Shown: piece by piece, positions 1 to 7,641 of the stretch
How the letters are laid out: the number at the start of each line of letters is the position of its first letter
How positions within the stretch are numbered: the stretch's first letter is position 1
Made by a program: the position numbers and the translations under genes
Origin: Bacillota bacterium
GTDB lineage: Bacteria; Bacillota; Clostridia; Acetivibrionales; DSM-2933
Direction of reading: 5' to 3'
DNA length: 21,847 bases
Assembly: GCA_023430975.1 (NCBI GenBank)
Contig: JAEYYB010000074.1
Location: 1 to 21,847, forward strand
The notes under the pieces: model-generated
What the model was told of the DNA's origin: nothing
Databases searched by the model: none
What the model saw: the letters and a program-made list of their open reading frames with translations, nothing else

Positions 1-28
1 ATAAAACCACATTCTTTTACCACAGGAG

Positions 29-121
29 TTTGCAAAGGTGAAATCTACTCTGAACGTTATCTTGTATTTGCAAAAGTAAATTCCACTTGAACAAAAATTG
101 GGGTGGATTTTACTTTTGCAA
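29..121. repeat. Multiple terminal-type repeats, possible IS21-family end remnant
   Basis: Two direct copies of a 21-base motif (29-49 and 67-87, both beginning TTTGCAAA) are followed by an inverted copy at about 102-121 ending in TTTTGCAA. Copies two and three form an imperfect inverted repeat. Several short repeats of this kind in direct and inverted order are typical of IS21-family ends, where the transposase binds. No istA or istB coding sequence is visible here, so this is either the tip of an element lying upstream of the window or a remnant. The family call is inference; the repeats are seen directly. Confidence 0.4.
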
Positions 122-163
122 TTAAGGGTTTACAATAAAATTAAATTATTTTTATTTTATGTA

Positions 164-192
164 TTGACAATTATATATAGGCCTTGTATAAT
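164..192 (+). promoter_or_regulatory. Sigma-A-type promoter of the tRNA pair
   Basis: A perfect -35 TTGACA (164-169) and a perfect -10 TATAAT (187-192) are separated by 17 bases. The predicted start near 199 is about 33 bases ahead of tRNA-Gly. Consensus boxes fit a strongly expressed stable-RNA unit. Confidence 0.85.
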
Positions 193-231
193 GTTAAAGG
201 TCGGTGAACGAAGTGCATAAACAAAAAATAT

Positions 232-302
232 GCGGGTGTAGTTCAATGGTAGAACATCAGCCTTCCAAGCTGATTGCGTGGGTTCGATTCCCATCACCCG
301 CT
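232..302 (+). tRNA. tRNA-Gly (anticodon TCC)
   Basis: The acceptor arms GCGGGTG (232-238) and CACCCGC (295-301) pair fully. The anticodon stem TCAGC/GCTGA encloses the loop CTTCCAA, giving anticodon TCC, which reads GGA/GGG glycine codons. The T-loop GGTTCGATTCC is canonical. CCA is not encoded. It is transcribed from the promoter at 164-192 together with the next tRNA. Confidence 0.95.
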
Positions 303-320
303 TTAGAAAAATTTTAATAT

Positions 321-396
321 GCGCCTGTAGCTCAGTGGATAGAGCAACCGCCTTCTAAGCGGTTGGCCGCACGTTCGAGTCGTGCCAGGCGCGCCA
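321..396 (+). tRNA. tRNA-Arg (anticodon TCT)
   Basis: The acceptor arms GCGCCTG (321-327) and CAGGCGC (386-392) pair fully, followed by discriminator G and an encoded CCA (394-396). The anticodon stem ACCGC/GCGGT encloses CTTCTAA, giving anticodon TCT for AGA arginine codons. It lies 18 bases after tRNA-Gly and is probably co-transcribed with it. Unlike tRNA-Gly, it carries its own CCA. Confidence 0.95.
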
Positions 397-436
397 AATA
401 AAACTCATGTAAATGTTTACATGAGTTTTATTTTTT
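396..436 (+). terminator. Intrinsic terminator after the tRNA pair
   Basis: A long perfect hairpin (left arm about 398-413, TG loop, right arm 416-431) has GTAAA/TTTAC next to the loop. It runs directly into a T-tract (431-436). It starts at the CCA end of tRNA-Arg. Confidence 0.85.
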
Positions 437-465
437 ATCAAAGTAATCAATGTTTTCTGGACATC

Positions 466-516
466 AAAAAAGCACCTTTATGTGAAAACTAATTTATTTT
501 ACATAAAGGTGCTTTT
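466..516 (-). terminator. Intrinsic terminator downstream of the amidase gene
   Basis: A 16-bp perfect stem, AAAAGCACCTTTATGT (468-483) with its complement at 501-516, encloses a 17-base loop. The A-run at 466-471 becomes a T-tract on the minus strand, and the plus side also ends in TTTT. It therefore suits the minus-strand amidase and may act in both directions between the convergent units. Confidence 0.75.
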
Positions 517-523
517 CTATAAC

Positions 524-560
524 ATTCTTTATTTTTTATTCTTTATTTTTTATTCTTTAT
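524..560. repeat. 14-bp tandem repeat, 2.6 copies
   Basis: The unit ATTCTTTATTTTTT repeats at 524-537 and 538-551, with a partial third copy at 552-560. It lies between the amidase stop codon and its terminator hairpin. Confidence 0.85.
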
Positions 561-578
561 CAATTACTCATATGAAAA

Positions 579-2771
579 TCAATTCTCACTTAACCCTTGA
601 ACAATTGATTTATAAAGAGCTTCTGCTGTCTTTTGCCTGAAACTCTCACTCTGAAGTAGTGCAAAATCATCCTTGTTTGTCATAAAAGCGATTTCTGCCA
701 ATGCTGCAGGCATCTTCGTAGCTTTTAGCACAACAAGATTTGGTCTTTCAACCAGCCCTCTGTTTTTAGTCTGTAATGAACCTATGAGATTATCCTGTAT
801 TATCTGTGCAAATCTCTTACTGGTAAATCCTTTACTGCCGGAACGGTTGGGGTAATACAGAGTCTCTGTGCCCCTTTCTTTTGAATAATAGGCATTGTTA
901 TGTATACTTAAAAACAATGTGGCATTTAAATCATTAGCAATATATGCCCTCTCATACAGGCCTATATATTGATCTTCTTCTCTTATGATGTAAGATCTTA
1001 TTCCCGCTTGTTTAAGAAGCTTGTCCAGTCTTAATGAAATATCCAGGTTAAAAGTCTTTTCTACTGTACCAAAGCTCTCTGCCCCAGGTTCACTTCCTCC
1101 ATGTCCTGGATCAATAACTACAAGCTTTTCACCCGGCAATGCAGGCTTTAAAATAGTTATAGCGGTATCATTCAGGTTTGACCTTGAAAATACCTGATAA
1201 ACAAAGTTGTCCTTAGCACTGAATACAATACTGGTAGTATTTTTGGAGCTATCCTTTTTTATTTCAATACTCTTCAAGTACTTATCATCTATATACATTA
1301 TACCTGCATCAAGATTCGCCTGACCAGAAGGGAAAGTGATTGTATAAACAGTATTATTTTCACTATAACTGCCCGAATAAAGTTTCTTTAGGTTTTCGCC
1401 GCCTTCGGTAAGGGTTGCCCCGCTAATTGTCAAGCCTACCCTATCTCCCATATTGCTGTATTTTATATTTCTAAACGCAGGAGGATCAACACTAACAACC
1501 AGCTTGCCATCCTCAATGTCGGATTTGAATTGAACCTGGCCTGAAACATCTAAAACCACCCGTGCCGTCTTATCATCAAACATCGCGTAACGAACCTTTT
1601 TTATGTACTTACCGTTTACGTTTATAGTCTGCTGATCCTTACTTGTTTTAGCATTAGGAATATCAATCGCAATTCTGTCAGGCTCGGTAAATCTTGTTAT
1701 ATTATATCCCTGATAGCTTTCTGCATCTATGAGTACCTTCTCTTTGTTATTTTCAATAGAAAACTTTACATCTAACCAACCTAGGTTTTCTGAATCCGGT
1801 GATGGTGTCTCTGAAGGTTTGGGACTACCTGATGGCTTTTCAGTAACACTCGGGGTCGGGGTATATGTAGGCGTTGGAACCGGTGTATTTGTTGGCGTTA
1901 AAGTGGGCGTTTGCAGAGGTGTCGGTGTGTTCTTTGGTGTGGCTGTCTCATCCCTGTCCTCATCCCCTCTGCCGGAAATACTTGCACCAAGAATATTCAA
2001 AACCAACTTATCCGGCAGTTGCTCAACTTTATACTGAGCTTTATCATTTACATCGAGAACAACCCTTGTAACCTTCTCCTCAAACTGTGAATATCTTATA
2101 GCCTTTATCTGTGCTGACTTAATGTTAATCTTATTCTTTATTGTCATGCTTGTATTTGGTAAGTCAACCACAATCCTGTTTTTATCAGGATCTTCTATCT
2201 TAAATATGTTACAGTCTGAATAGTTGGTGATATGTAAAGTAACCTTATCATTTTTACCTTCAGGTGTATACACTATGTTATCAAGCTTGGCCATTACATT
2301 TCCATTTTTCTTATTATCAACAGAAACAAGCTTTTGAGCTGCATCCCATGACACATTCAAATTAAGCTGTTCACCCACAAACCTCAAGGGAATCAGGGTA
2401 CGGTTTTTCAAAATTTGTGCAGGTACATCCATCTCAACATTTTTATTGTTTACTGATGCTTTTTTGTTATTTATTGTGAGAAGTATGTTGTACTCACCTA
2501 AAGTAACACCAACCTGCTTGCTTTTTTCATCCCATGTTATCTTTGCTCCTAATTGTTCAAAAATAGCTCTGGCCGGAACAAGTGTCCTATCGTCTTTTAT
2601 TATAGGTGATACATCGGATTTGACTGCTATTCCATTTACTTTAATATTTATATTTTCTTGAGTATTATGTACAGTTTTCTCGGTCGTCAAGCCGGGGTCA
2701 GCAGAAAAGGATGTTGATACCATTGCAAGTGAAATTGCAGAGGAAAGTAACACTGATCCAATTTTTTTCAT
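579..2771 (-). CDS. N-acetylmuramoyl-L-alanine amidase with stalk and AMIN domains
   Basis: Secreted peptidoglycan amidase of 730 residues that cleaves the bond between MurNAc and L-Ala. A signal peptide (about 1-24) precedes a copper-amine-oxidase-N-type stalk domain (about 38-155, with repeated RTLVPARAIFEQ and RTLIPLRFVGEQ motifs) and an AMIN domain (about 162-262). A Thr/Pro-rich linker (about 270-330) and a second AMIN domain (about 328-430) follow. A weaker AMIN-like beta-rich segment (about 433-540) comes before a C-terminal Amidase_3 domain (about 545-727). Zinc ligands H557 (DPGHGG), E571 (VEKTF) and H624 (SIHNN), and catalytic E693 (LAEIAF), are all present. I chose ATG at 2771 because GAGGTG lies 6 bases upstream and the signal peptide then starts MKKIGS; an in-frame TTG at 2789 has no such site. 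AMIN domains suggest targeting to particular wall sites. It is alone, terminating at 466-516. Confidence 0.92.
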   Translation of the reverse strand: MKKIGSVLLSSAISLAMVSTSFSADPGLTTEKTVHNTQENINIKVNGIAVKSDVSPIIKDDRTLVPARAIFEQLGAKITWDEKSKQVGVTLGEYNILLTINNKKASVNNKNVEMDVPAQILKNRTLIPLRFVGEQLNLNVSWDAAQKLVSVDNKKNGNVMAKLDNIVYTPEGKNDKVTLHITNYSDCNIFKIEDPDKNRIVVDLPNTSMTIKNKINIKSAQIKAIRYSQFEEKVTRVVLDVNDKAQYKVEQLPDKLVLNILGASISGRGDEDRDETATPKNTPTPLQTPTLTPTNTPVPTPTYTPTPSVTEKPSGSPKPSETPSPDSENLGWLDVKFSIENNKEKVLIDAESYQGYNITRFTEPDRIAIDIPNAKTSKDQQTINVNGKYIKKVRYAMFDDKTARVVLDVSGQVQFKSDIEDGKLVVSVDPPAFRNIKYSNMGDRVGLTISGATLTEGGENLKKLYSGSYSENNTVYTITFPSGQANLDAGIMYIDDKYLKSIEIKKDSSKNTTSIVFSAKDNFVYQVFSRSNLNDTAITILKPALPGEKLVVIDPGHGGSEPGAESFGTVEKTFNLDISLRLDKLLKQAGIRSYIIREEDQYIGLYERAYIANDLNATLFLSIHNNAYYSKERGTETLYYPNRSGSKGFTSKRFAQIIQDNLIGSLQTKNRGLVERPNLVVLKATKMPAALAEIAFMTNKDDFALLQSESFRQKTAEALYKSIVQGLSEN

Positions 2772-3112
2772 TATTAACACCTCGTTCAATTACTCTTTTG
2801 TATATTGTTATATTTATCGGTATGCAATAGACATTAAGCCATAGGGTAAATGTATGTATTGCATCAAATATTTTACAAAGTACTAAATCTCAAAATGATT
2901 ATGTACTCTCTACACTTCTGTGAGATATTATGTGCAAAATATGACAAATTTCTTAGGATATAAAAACATTAACCCCATAGGTTTTATATATGGGGTGATA
3001 TTTTTTTCTTTCATATTATATTATATAACAAATAGATAGACATTTTAAGACCAAAAACCCTATTGAAATGAATTTGTAACACAAATGTAAAAAATGCATT
3101 ATATACTTTATA
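2772..3112. other. Intergenic region between queH and the amidase gene
   Basis: This 341-base AT-rich gap holds the end of the queH transcript, a candidate terminator hairpin (2972-2996) and presumably the amidase promoter. I found no clear -35/-10 pair on the minus strand and no open reading frame with a convincing ribosome binding site. Confidence 0.6.
2972..3007. terminator. Candidate hairpin terminator after queH
   Basis: An 8-bp stem ACCCCATA/TATGGGGT (2972-2979, 2989-2996) has a 9-base loop. The plus side has the stronger T-run (3001-3007) but no gene upstream on that strand. On the minus strand, which carries queH transcripts, the tail is only AATGTTTTT. The assignment to ruv-queH readout is therefore tentative. 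Confidence 0.4.
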
Positions 3113-3649
3113 CTAAGTTTTTTTCGTCCTGCTTTTAGATTCCTCATATGATACTATACATCCACAGAATTTCTGTCTATAAAGCCCCAGTTCCTTTGCC
3201 TGCTGCTGGCCTTGCCTGAAGCCTGTCCTGAAGTCCTTATAATAAAAACCGATACCATATTTTTGTGCAGCCTTTTCCCCTAGTTCCTTTATAATGTCAT
3301 GTTTTTGATACGGGCTTACCAAAAGAGTAGTTGTAAAACTGTCAAACTCATTTTCAGCTGCATAGGAGGCAACCTTATGGAGCCTTATGCTGTAGCAAAA
3401 AAAGCACCTCTCTTCGTCATTCCCCTTAAATTTTTCCCAATCCTGCTGCATAAAATCATCAAAATATGTTACGGGAAAATCTAAAGCACCTGATAGAATC
3501 CCTACATTTTCTTTTCTTAGATCAAATTCTTCCTGCGGATGTATGTTTGGATTATAAAAAATCCCTTCAAAATCGATATTCTCATCCTTTATCACACTTA
3601 TAGGATACACTGAACATGGTGCACAGCACATGTGCAATAACAATTTCAT
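3113..3649 (-). CDS. queH: Epoxyqueuosine reductase QueH
   Basis: Catalyses the last step of queuosine synthesis in tRNA, the reduction of epoxyqueuosine to queuosine. It is the non-cobalamin alternative to QueG. The 178 residues match the usual QueH length. The signature cysteines are visible: CCAPC near the N-terminus (C8, C9, C12), CFFC (C82, C85) and CGC (C162, C164). They are expected to hold the iron-sulfur cluster and metal site known for the family. The start at ATG 3649 follows AGGAG by 7 bases. The ribosome binding site lies in the 10-base gap after the ruvB stop codon, so queH is almost certainly co-transcribed, and perhaps translationally coupled, with ruvB. No other queuosine gene is nearby, so the link with ruv is positional only. 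Confidence 0.9.
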   Translation of the reverse strand: MKLLLHMCCAPCSVYPISVIKDENIDFEGIFYNPNIHPQEEFDLRKENVGILSGALDFPVTYFDDFMQQDWEKFKGNDEERCFFCYSIRLHKVASYAAENEFDSFTTTLLVSPYQKHDIIKELGEKAAQKYGIGFYYKDFRTGFRQGQQQAKELGLYRQKFCGCIVSYEESKSRTKKT

Positions 3650-3659
3650 TTAAATCTCC

Positions 3660-4652
3660 TCATTCCTTTATTCCGAAGTGGTCATAAGCAAGCCTGGTTG
3701 CCATTCTTCCTCTGGGCGTTTTATTTATAAATCCAAGCTGCAATAGGTACGGCTCATAAACATCCTCTATGGTATCTGCCTCTTCACCGATTGATGCCGC
3801 TAATGTATCAAGTCCTACAGGTCCTCCGCCGAACTTGTTTATGATTGAAAGAAGCATATTCCTGTCAACCCCATCCAACCCGATAGGGTCAATTTCCAAT
3901 GCATCAAGCCCCATCTTGGCAACGTCCCTACTTATATAACCATCTGCTTTAACCTGTGCAAAATCCCTGACTCTTTTTAAAATCCTGTTTGCTATTCTGG
4001 GTGTTCCTCTTGATCTTGAAGCTATTTCCTTTGCTCCATCCTCATCGATGCCCATTCCAAGTATTCCTGCCGATCTTTTTACAATAAGCATCAATTCATC
4101 AATGGTATACATCTCCAGTCTGTTTATGACACCAAACCTGTCCCTCAATGGTGAAGTAAGAAGTCCAGCCCTTGTTGTAGCACCGATTAATGTAAACTTG
4201 GGCAAATCAAGCCTTATGGACCTGGCACTCGGACCTTTTCCAATTATTATATCCAGTGCATAATCCTCCATTGCAGGATACAGGATCTCTTCAACACTTC
4301 TGTTGATCCTGTGTATCTCATCTATAAACAGCACATCAAAATTTCCAAGGTTGGTTAGGATCGCTGCCAAATCACCTGGTTTTTCTATAGCCGGTCCTGA
4401 TGTTATCCTGATATTTACCCCAAGCTCAGAGGCAATTATGCCTGCAAGGGTAGTTTTCCCAAGCCCAGGAGGGCCGTATAACAGAACATGGTCCAATGCC
4501 TCATTTCTCTGCTTGGAAGCCTCTATAAACACCTTCAGATTTTCCTTGACTTTATTCTGCCCTATATATTCATGAAGTTTCCTAGGCCTTAAGCCTACTT
4601 CATCATAATCCTCAATACGCGACTCACAGTCAACCAATCTTTCCTCTTCCAT
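3660..4652 (-). CDS. ruvB: Holliday junction branch migration ATPase RuvB
   Basis: Hexameric AAA+ motor that, with RuvA, drives branch migration of Holliday junctions in homologous recombination and fork repair. In 330 residues I see the RuvB N-terminus (LRPRKLHEYIGQ), Walker A GPPGLGKT (60-67), Walker B DEIH (111-114) and sensor I GATTRAG (157-163). The arginine finger region LRDRFG (169-174) and the C-terminal winged helix ending TPRGR also follow. I chose ATG 4652 because AGGAG lies 7 bases upstream and the product then begins MEEERL, as expected; a longer in-frame start at 4682 would add 10 residues without a site. It follows ruvA by 112 bases and precedes queH by 10. Confidence 0.96.
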   Translation of the reverse strand: MEEERLVDCESRIEDYDEVGLRPRKLHEYIGQNKVKENLKVFIEASKQRNEALDHVLLYGPPGLGKTTLAGIIASELGVNIRITSGPAIEKPGDLAAILTNLGNFDVLFIDEIHRINRSVEEILYPAMEDYALDIIIGKGPSARSIRLDLPKFTLIGATTRAGLLTSPLRDRFGVINRLEMYTIDELMLIVKRSAGILGMGIDEDGAKEIASRSRGTPRIANRILKRVRDFAQVKADGYISRDVAKMGLDALEIDPIGLDGVDRNMLLSIINKFGGGPVGLDTLAASIGEEADTIEDVYEPYLLQLGFINKTPRGRMATRLAYDHFGIKE

Positions 4653-4764
4653 TATATATCTCCTATCTATAAAGTTTTGCAATAACCATTTTCATATCTT
4701 TAAATTATTGTAAAACATTTTCCATGAGTCTTATGAAAGTATAAACTGCCCTTCATTCCTTATA

Positions 4765-5370
4765 TTATCTCATGAGACTCTTTAATGCATTCTTTACTAT
4801 AGATTCCAAATCCAAATCTTCTGAATATACTGAATTTACAGCTTTACTTGCTTCTATTGGAGTATAACCAAGCACAATAAGTGCACTTATAGCTTCACCT
4901 GCTCCTTTGTTATCGCTTCCGCTGCCTTCTAATCCAGTATCCCCCACGGCTGTATCTACCAGCTGTTCCTTCTTTATCTTATCTTTCAATTCCAGTATTA
5001 TTCTCTGAGCCATCTTGTTGCCTATGCCGGGGGCCTTTGTAAGAGCCTTGACATCATCTGTTATAACAGCCAGTCCAAACTTTGTAACCGGGACCGACGA
5101 AATGACAGCCAAAGCAGCTTTTGGTCCTACACCAGAAACAGATATCAGCATCTCGAACAAATTCAGCTCTTCCCTTGTTATAAAGCCGTATAGGCTCATA
5201 ATATCTTCTCTGACATAAAGGTGGGTATATACCTTTACCTCATCACCAATGGCACCTGCCTTTTCTATGGTGGTAAGGGATGTATTTACCCTGTAGCCTA
5301 TTCCATTTACATCAACAATAAGATAATCATTATTTTTAATTTCTAAAGTTCCCTTAATATATGCAATCAT
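4765..5370 (-). CDS. ruvA: Holliday junction DNA helicase subunit RuvA
   Basis: Tetrameric Holliday-junction-binding protein that loads RuvB. The 201 residues are the normal length. An N-terminal OB-fold (MIAYIKGTLEIK to about 65) is followed by two helix-hairpin-helix motifs, LISVSGVGPKAALAVI and LTKAPGIGNKMAQRII. A flexible acidic and glycine-rich linker then leads to the C-terminal RuvB-binding domain (EAISALIVLGYTPIEASKAV). ATG 5370 is preferred over the upstream in-frame TTG at 5385 because AAAGGG lies 6 bases before it and the family starts MI-Y-I-G. It lies between ruvC and ruvB, in the common C-A-B order. A 166-base gap from ruvC contains a hairpin repeat (5457-5536). Confidence 0.95.
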   Translation of the reverse strand: MIAYIKGTLEIKNNDYLIVDVNGIGYRVNTSLTTIEKAGAIGDEVKVYTHLYVREDIMSLYGFITREELNLFEMLISVSGVGPKAALAVISSVPVTKFGLAVITDDVKALTKAPGIGNKMAQRIILELKDKIKKEQLVDTAVGDTGLEGSGSDNKGAGEAISALIVLGYTPIEASKAVNSVYSEDLDLESIVKNALKSLMR

Positions 5371-5456
5371 ATTTTTCCCTTTCAAATTGTATACAATATC
5401 GATTTCACTGAAATAAAATCAATTATAAAACCCTTATAGCCTGCTTAGTCATGATC

Positions 5457-5536
5457 AAAAATAACTTCCGCTATAAATTTCGCTTATGTGTTGACTTAAC
5501 TCGTCAACATCCGCGTAGAAAGCGGAAGTAATTTTT
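5457..5536. repeat. 80-bp hairpin element, family 1, copy A
   Basis: Perfectly spaced terminal inverted repeats of 16 bases (5457-5472 beginning AAAAATAACTTCCGCT; 5521-5536) match at 15 of 16 positions. They enclose a second inverted repeat, GTTGAC/GTCAAC (about 5490-5508). Sequence shared with copy B extends left to about 5445 (TTAGTCATGA). The ruvC stop codon TGA (5536-5538) overlaps the right end. Related copies are at 16703-16756 and, split by another element, at 17582-17790. It is a MITE-like or REP-like non-coding repeat and probably forms a hairpin in the ruvC-ruvA transcript. Confidence 0.8.
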
Positions 5537-6021
5537 CATTTATACCTTAACATATTATAAGAATGCCCGTGACAAATAGCTATAGCCAGTGCATCCGCCA
5601 CGTCATCAGGCTTAGGTATGGCATCAAGATTTAATATAATCTTCACCATCTGCTGTACCTGGGATTTCTCAGCCCGCCCATATCCTGCTACAGCCTGCTT
5701 TACCTGGAGAGGCGTATATTCAAAAACTTCGACACCCAGCCTGGCAGCAGCAAGAAGTGCAGCACCTCTGCCATGACCAACAGTTAGTGCAGTTTTTATA
5801 TTCTTATTAAAAAACAATTCTTCTACAGCAACAAAATCTGGTTTGTTCTTTATAATCAGATCTTCCAGCTCCCCATTTAACTTAAGGAGCCTTTTGGGAA
5901 GTGCAACATTTGCTTCTGTTGTTGCAGCACCATAGTCAATAACCGAAAATTTGTTCCCCTCATATTTTACTATACCATATCCCGTTATTGCAACTCCAGG
6001 GTCAATCCCCATTATGACCAA
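5536..6021 (-). CDS. ruvC: Crossover junction endodeoxyribonuclease RuvC
   Basis: Dimeric resolvase that cuts Holliday junctions symmetrically. It is 161 residues long. The catalytic acids can be placed: D7 in GIDPG, E67/E68 in VAVEELFF, and D140 and D143 in DDVADALA. The glycine-rich VGHGRGAALLAA segment is also typical. The start is uncertain. TTG 6021 gives MVIMGIDPG, which aligns exactly with family N-termini; AGGAG ends 10 bases before it. An in-frame TTG at 6027 (spacing 4) and ATG at 6006 are alternatives. It is first in ruvC-ruvA-ruvB-queH and divergent from argG. Its stop codon lies inside the end of a hairpin repeat. Confidence 0.94.
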   Translation of the reverse strand: MVIMGIDPGVAITGYGIVKYEGNKFSVIDYGAATTEANVALPKRLLKLNGELEDLIIKNKPDFVAVEELFFNKNIKTALTVGHGRGAALLAAARLGVEVFEYTPLQVKQAVAGYGRAEKSQVQQMVKIILNLDAIPKPDDVADALAIAICHGHSYNMLRYK

Positions 6022-6057
6022 AATCAAACAACTCCTTTTGATAAATCCTATGTTTTA

Positions 6058-6086
6058 TTGCATATTTATACAGTCTATTGTATAAT
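6058..6086 (+). promoter_or_regulatory. Predicted sigma-A promoter of argG
   Basis: A -35 TTGCAT (6058-6063) and a perfect -10 TATAAT (6081-6086) are 17 bases apart. Transcription would start near 6093, giving a leader of about 46 bases before argG. The ruvC promoter must lie in the same short divergent region, so the two could interfere. Confidence 0.7.
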
Positions 6087-6138
6087 ATTAAACATTAAAA
6101 TAATAAATACATTGTAACATATAAGAGGAGGATTTGGT

Positions 6139-7515
6139 ATGAGCAAGAAGGAAAAGGTAATTCTCGCTTATTCGGGCGGATTAGATACATCAATCATAAT
6201 ACCTTGGCTTAAAGAAAATTATGATTATGAAGTTATAGCTATGGCTGCTGATGTAGGTCAAGGGGAAGAACTTGATCCACTTAATGAAAAAGCTATTAAA
6301 ACAGGTGCAAGTAAAATCTATATTGAAGATTTAAAGGAAGAATTCGTTACAGATTTTATTTTTCCGACAATTAAAGCAAATGCTGTTTATGAGGGCAAAT
6401 ACCTTCTTGGAACCTCGTTTGCAAGACCGATAATAGCAAAAAGAATGATTGAAATAGCTCTAAAAGAAGGTGCTACAGCTATTGCACACGGTGCAACCGG
6501 CAAAGGTAACGATCAGGTAAGATTTGAGCTTACTGTAAAAGCGTTGGCACCCCATCTTAAAATAATAGCTCCATGGAGAATTTGGGATATAAGGTCAAGA
6601 GAAGATGCAATAGACTATGCATTGGAAAGAAATATTCCAATCCCTGTTTCCAAAAAAGACAATTACAGTATGGATAGAAACTTGTGGCATTTAAGCCATG
6701 AAGGTCAGGATCTTGAAGATCCATGGAACGAGCCTCAATATGACAAAATTTTAAAGCTTATGGTTTCACCGGAAAAGGCTCCAGATAAGCCTGCTTATGT
6801 TGAAGTATACTTTGAAAAAGGTATTCCGGTGAAGGTAAACGGAGTAAAGTACAAACCTGTAGAACTCATCGAAGTTCTTAATAAAATTGGCGGTGAAAAC
6901 GGTATCGGTATTGTAGATATGGTTGAAAACCGTTTAGTTGGTATGAAATCAAGAGGCGTATATGAAACCCCAGGCGGAACCATCCTCTATGCAGCACACA
7001 GAGAGCTTGAACTCTTATGCCTTGACAGGGATACACTCCACTACAAGGATCTTATTTCTCAGAGATTTGCCGAGTTGGTTTACTTCGGACAATGGTATAC
7101 ACCATTAAGAGAAGCTTTATCAGCATTTGTCGACAAGACTCAGGAAAATGTTACCGGAACAGTAAGAATGAAGCTATATAAAGGAAACTGCATGCCTGCC
7201 GGAGCAAAATCACCATATTCATTGTATAGTGAAGAACTCTCCACTTTCAGCAGAGATGAGGTTTATAACCAGAAAGATGCTGAAGGATTTATTAACCTAT
7301 TCGGTCTTCCTATGAAAGTTAGTGCACTTATGAAGCAAAACGTGGAGAACGGTGATACAAAAAGTAAGAAAACTAAAGAATCGAAAAGCACAGCCAAAGC
7401 ATCTGATAAAAGCAAGGAAAAAGTAAAAAGTGCAGCAAAGAGCTCAGCTAAAGCCTCTGCTAAAAGTTCAGAAAAGAAAAAGAGCAGCAGCTCCAAATCC
7501 AAGAAAAAAGGTTAA
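6139..7515 (+). CDS. argG: Argininosuccinate synthase with a basic C-terminal tail
   Basis: Joins citrulline and aspartate with ATP to form argininosuccinate in arginine synthesis. The PP-loop motif AYSGGLDTS (10-18), the GATGKGNDQVRFEL segment and the substrate region DNYSMDRNLWHLSHEGQDLE are intact. The enzyme body ends with FINLFGLPMKVSAL at about residue 397, the usual end of the roughly 400-residue family. This protein continues for about 58 more residues made almost only of Lys, Ser, Ala, Thr and Glu, with repeats such as SKEKVKSAAKSSAKASAKSS. The tail is in frame with no stop before 7513 and is strongly basic and probably disordered, like histone H1 or bacterial DNA-binding tails. ATG 6139 is preceded by GAGGAGG at 7 bases. 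argH follows in the same direction. Confidence 0.95.
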   Translation: MSKKEKVILAYSGGLDTSIIIPWLKENYDYEVIAMAADVGQGEELDPLNEKAIKTGASKIYIEDLKEEFVTDFIFPTIKANAVYEGKYLLGTSFARPIIAKRMIEIALKEGATAIAHGATGKGNDQVRFELTVKALAPHLKIIAPWRIWDIRSREDAIDYALERNIPIPVSKKDNYSMDRNLWHLSHEGQDLEDPWNEPQYDKILKLMVSPEKAPDKPAYVEVYFEKGIPVKVNGVKYKPVELIEVLNKIGGENGIGIVDMVENRLVGMKSRGVYETPGGTILYAAHRELELLCLDRDTLHYKDLISQRFAELVYFGQWYTPLREALSAFVDKTQENVTGTVRMKLYKGNCMPAGAKSPYSLYSEELSTFSRDEVYNQKDAEGFINLFGLPMKVSALMKQNVENGDTKSKKTKESKSTAKASDKSKEKVKSAAKSSAKASAKSSEKKKSSSSKSKKKG

Positions 7516-7575
7516 TTGTGGTTAGAAACACATTACAATTAAGCGAACAAAAAACGATTATATAAAATTAATAGG

Positions 7576-7610
7576 TTTTATAATATTATTACTTTTTATA
7601 ATATTATTAC
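7576..7610. repeat. 17-18-bp tandem duplication before argH
   Basis: TTTTATAATATTATTAC occurs at 7576-7592 and again, with one extra T, at 7593-7610. It ends 32 bases before the argH start. The repeats contain TATAAT-like strings, so an internal promoter is possible, but no good -35 box is seen. Confidence 0.8.
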
Positions 7611-7641
7611 ATTGAATAATAAACATAGGAGTGAAAAACAA

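Noticed and set aside
1729..2037. Plus-strand open frame with Val/Gly repeats
   Set aside because: It is the antisense reading of the Thr/Pro-rich linker of the amidase, so its repeats are a shadow.
6087..6138. ArgR operator (ARG box) in front of argG
   Set aside because: The AT-rich leader has loosely similar strings but no pair of boxes I could defend.
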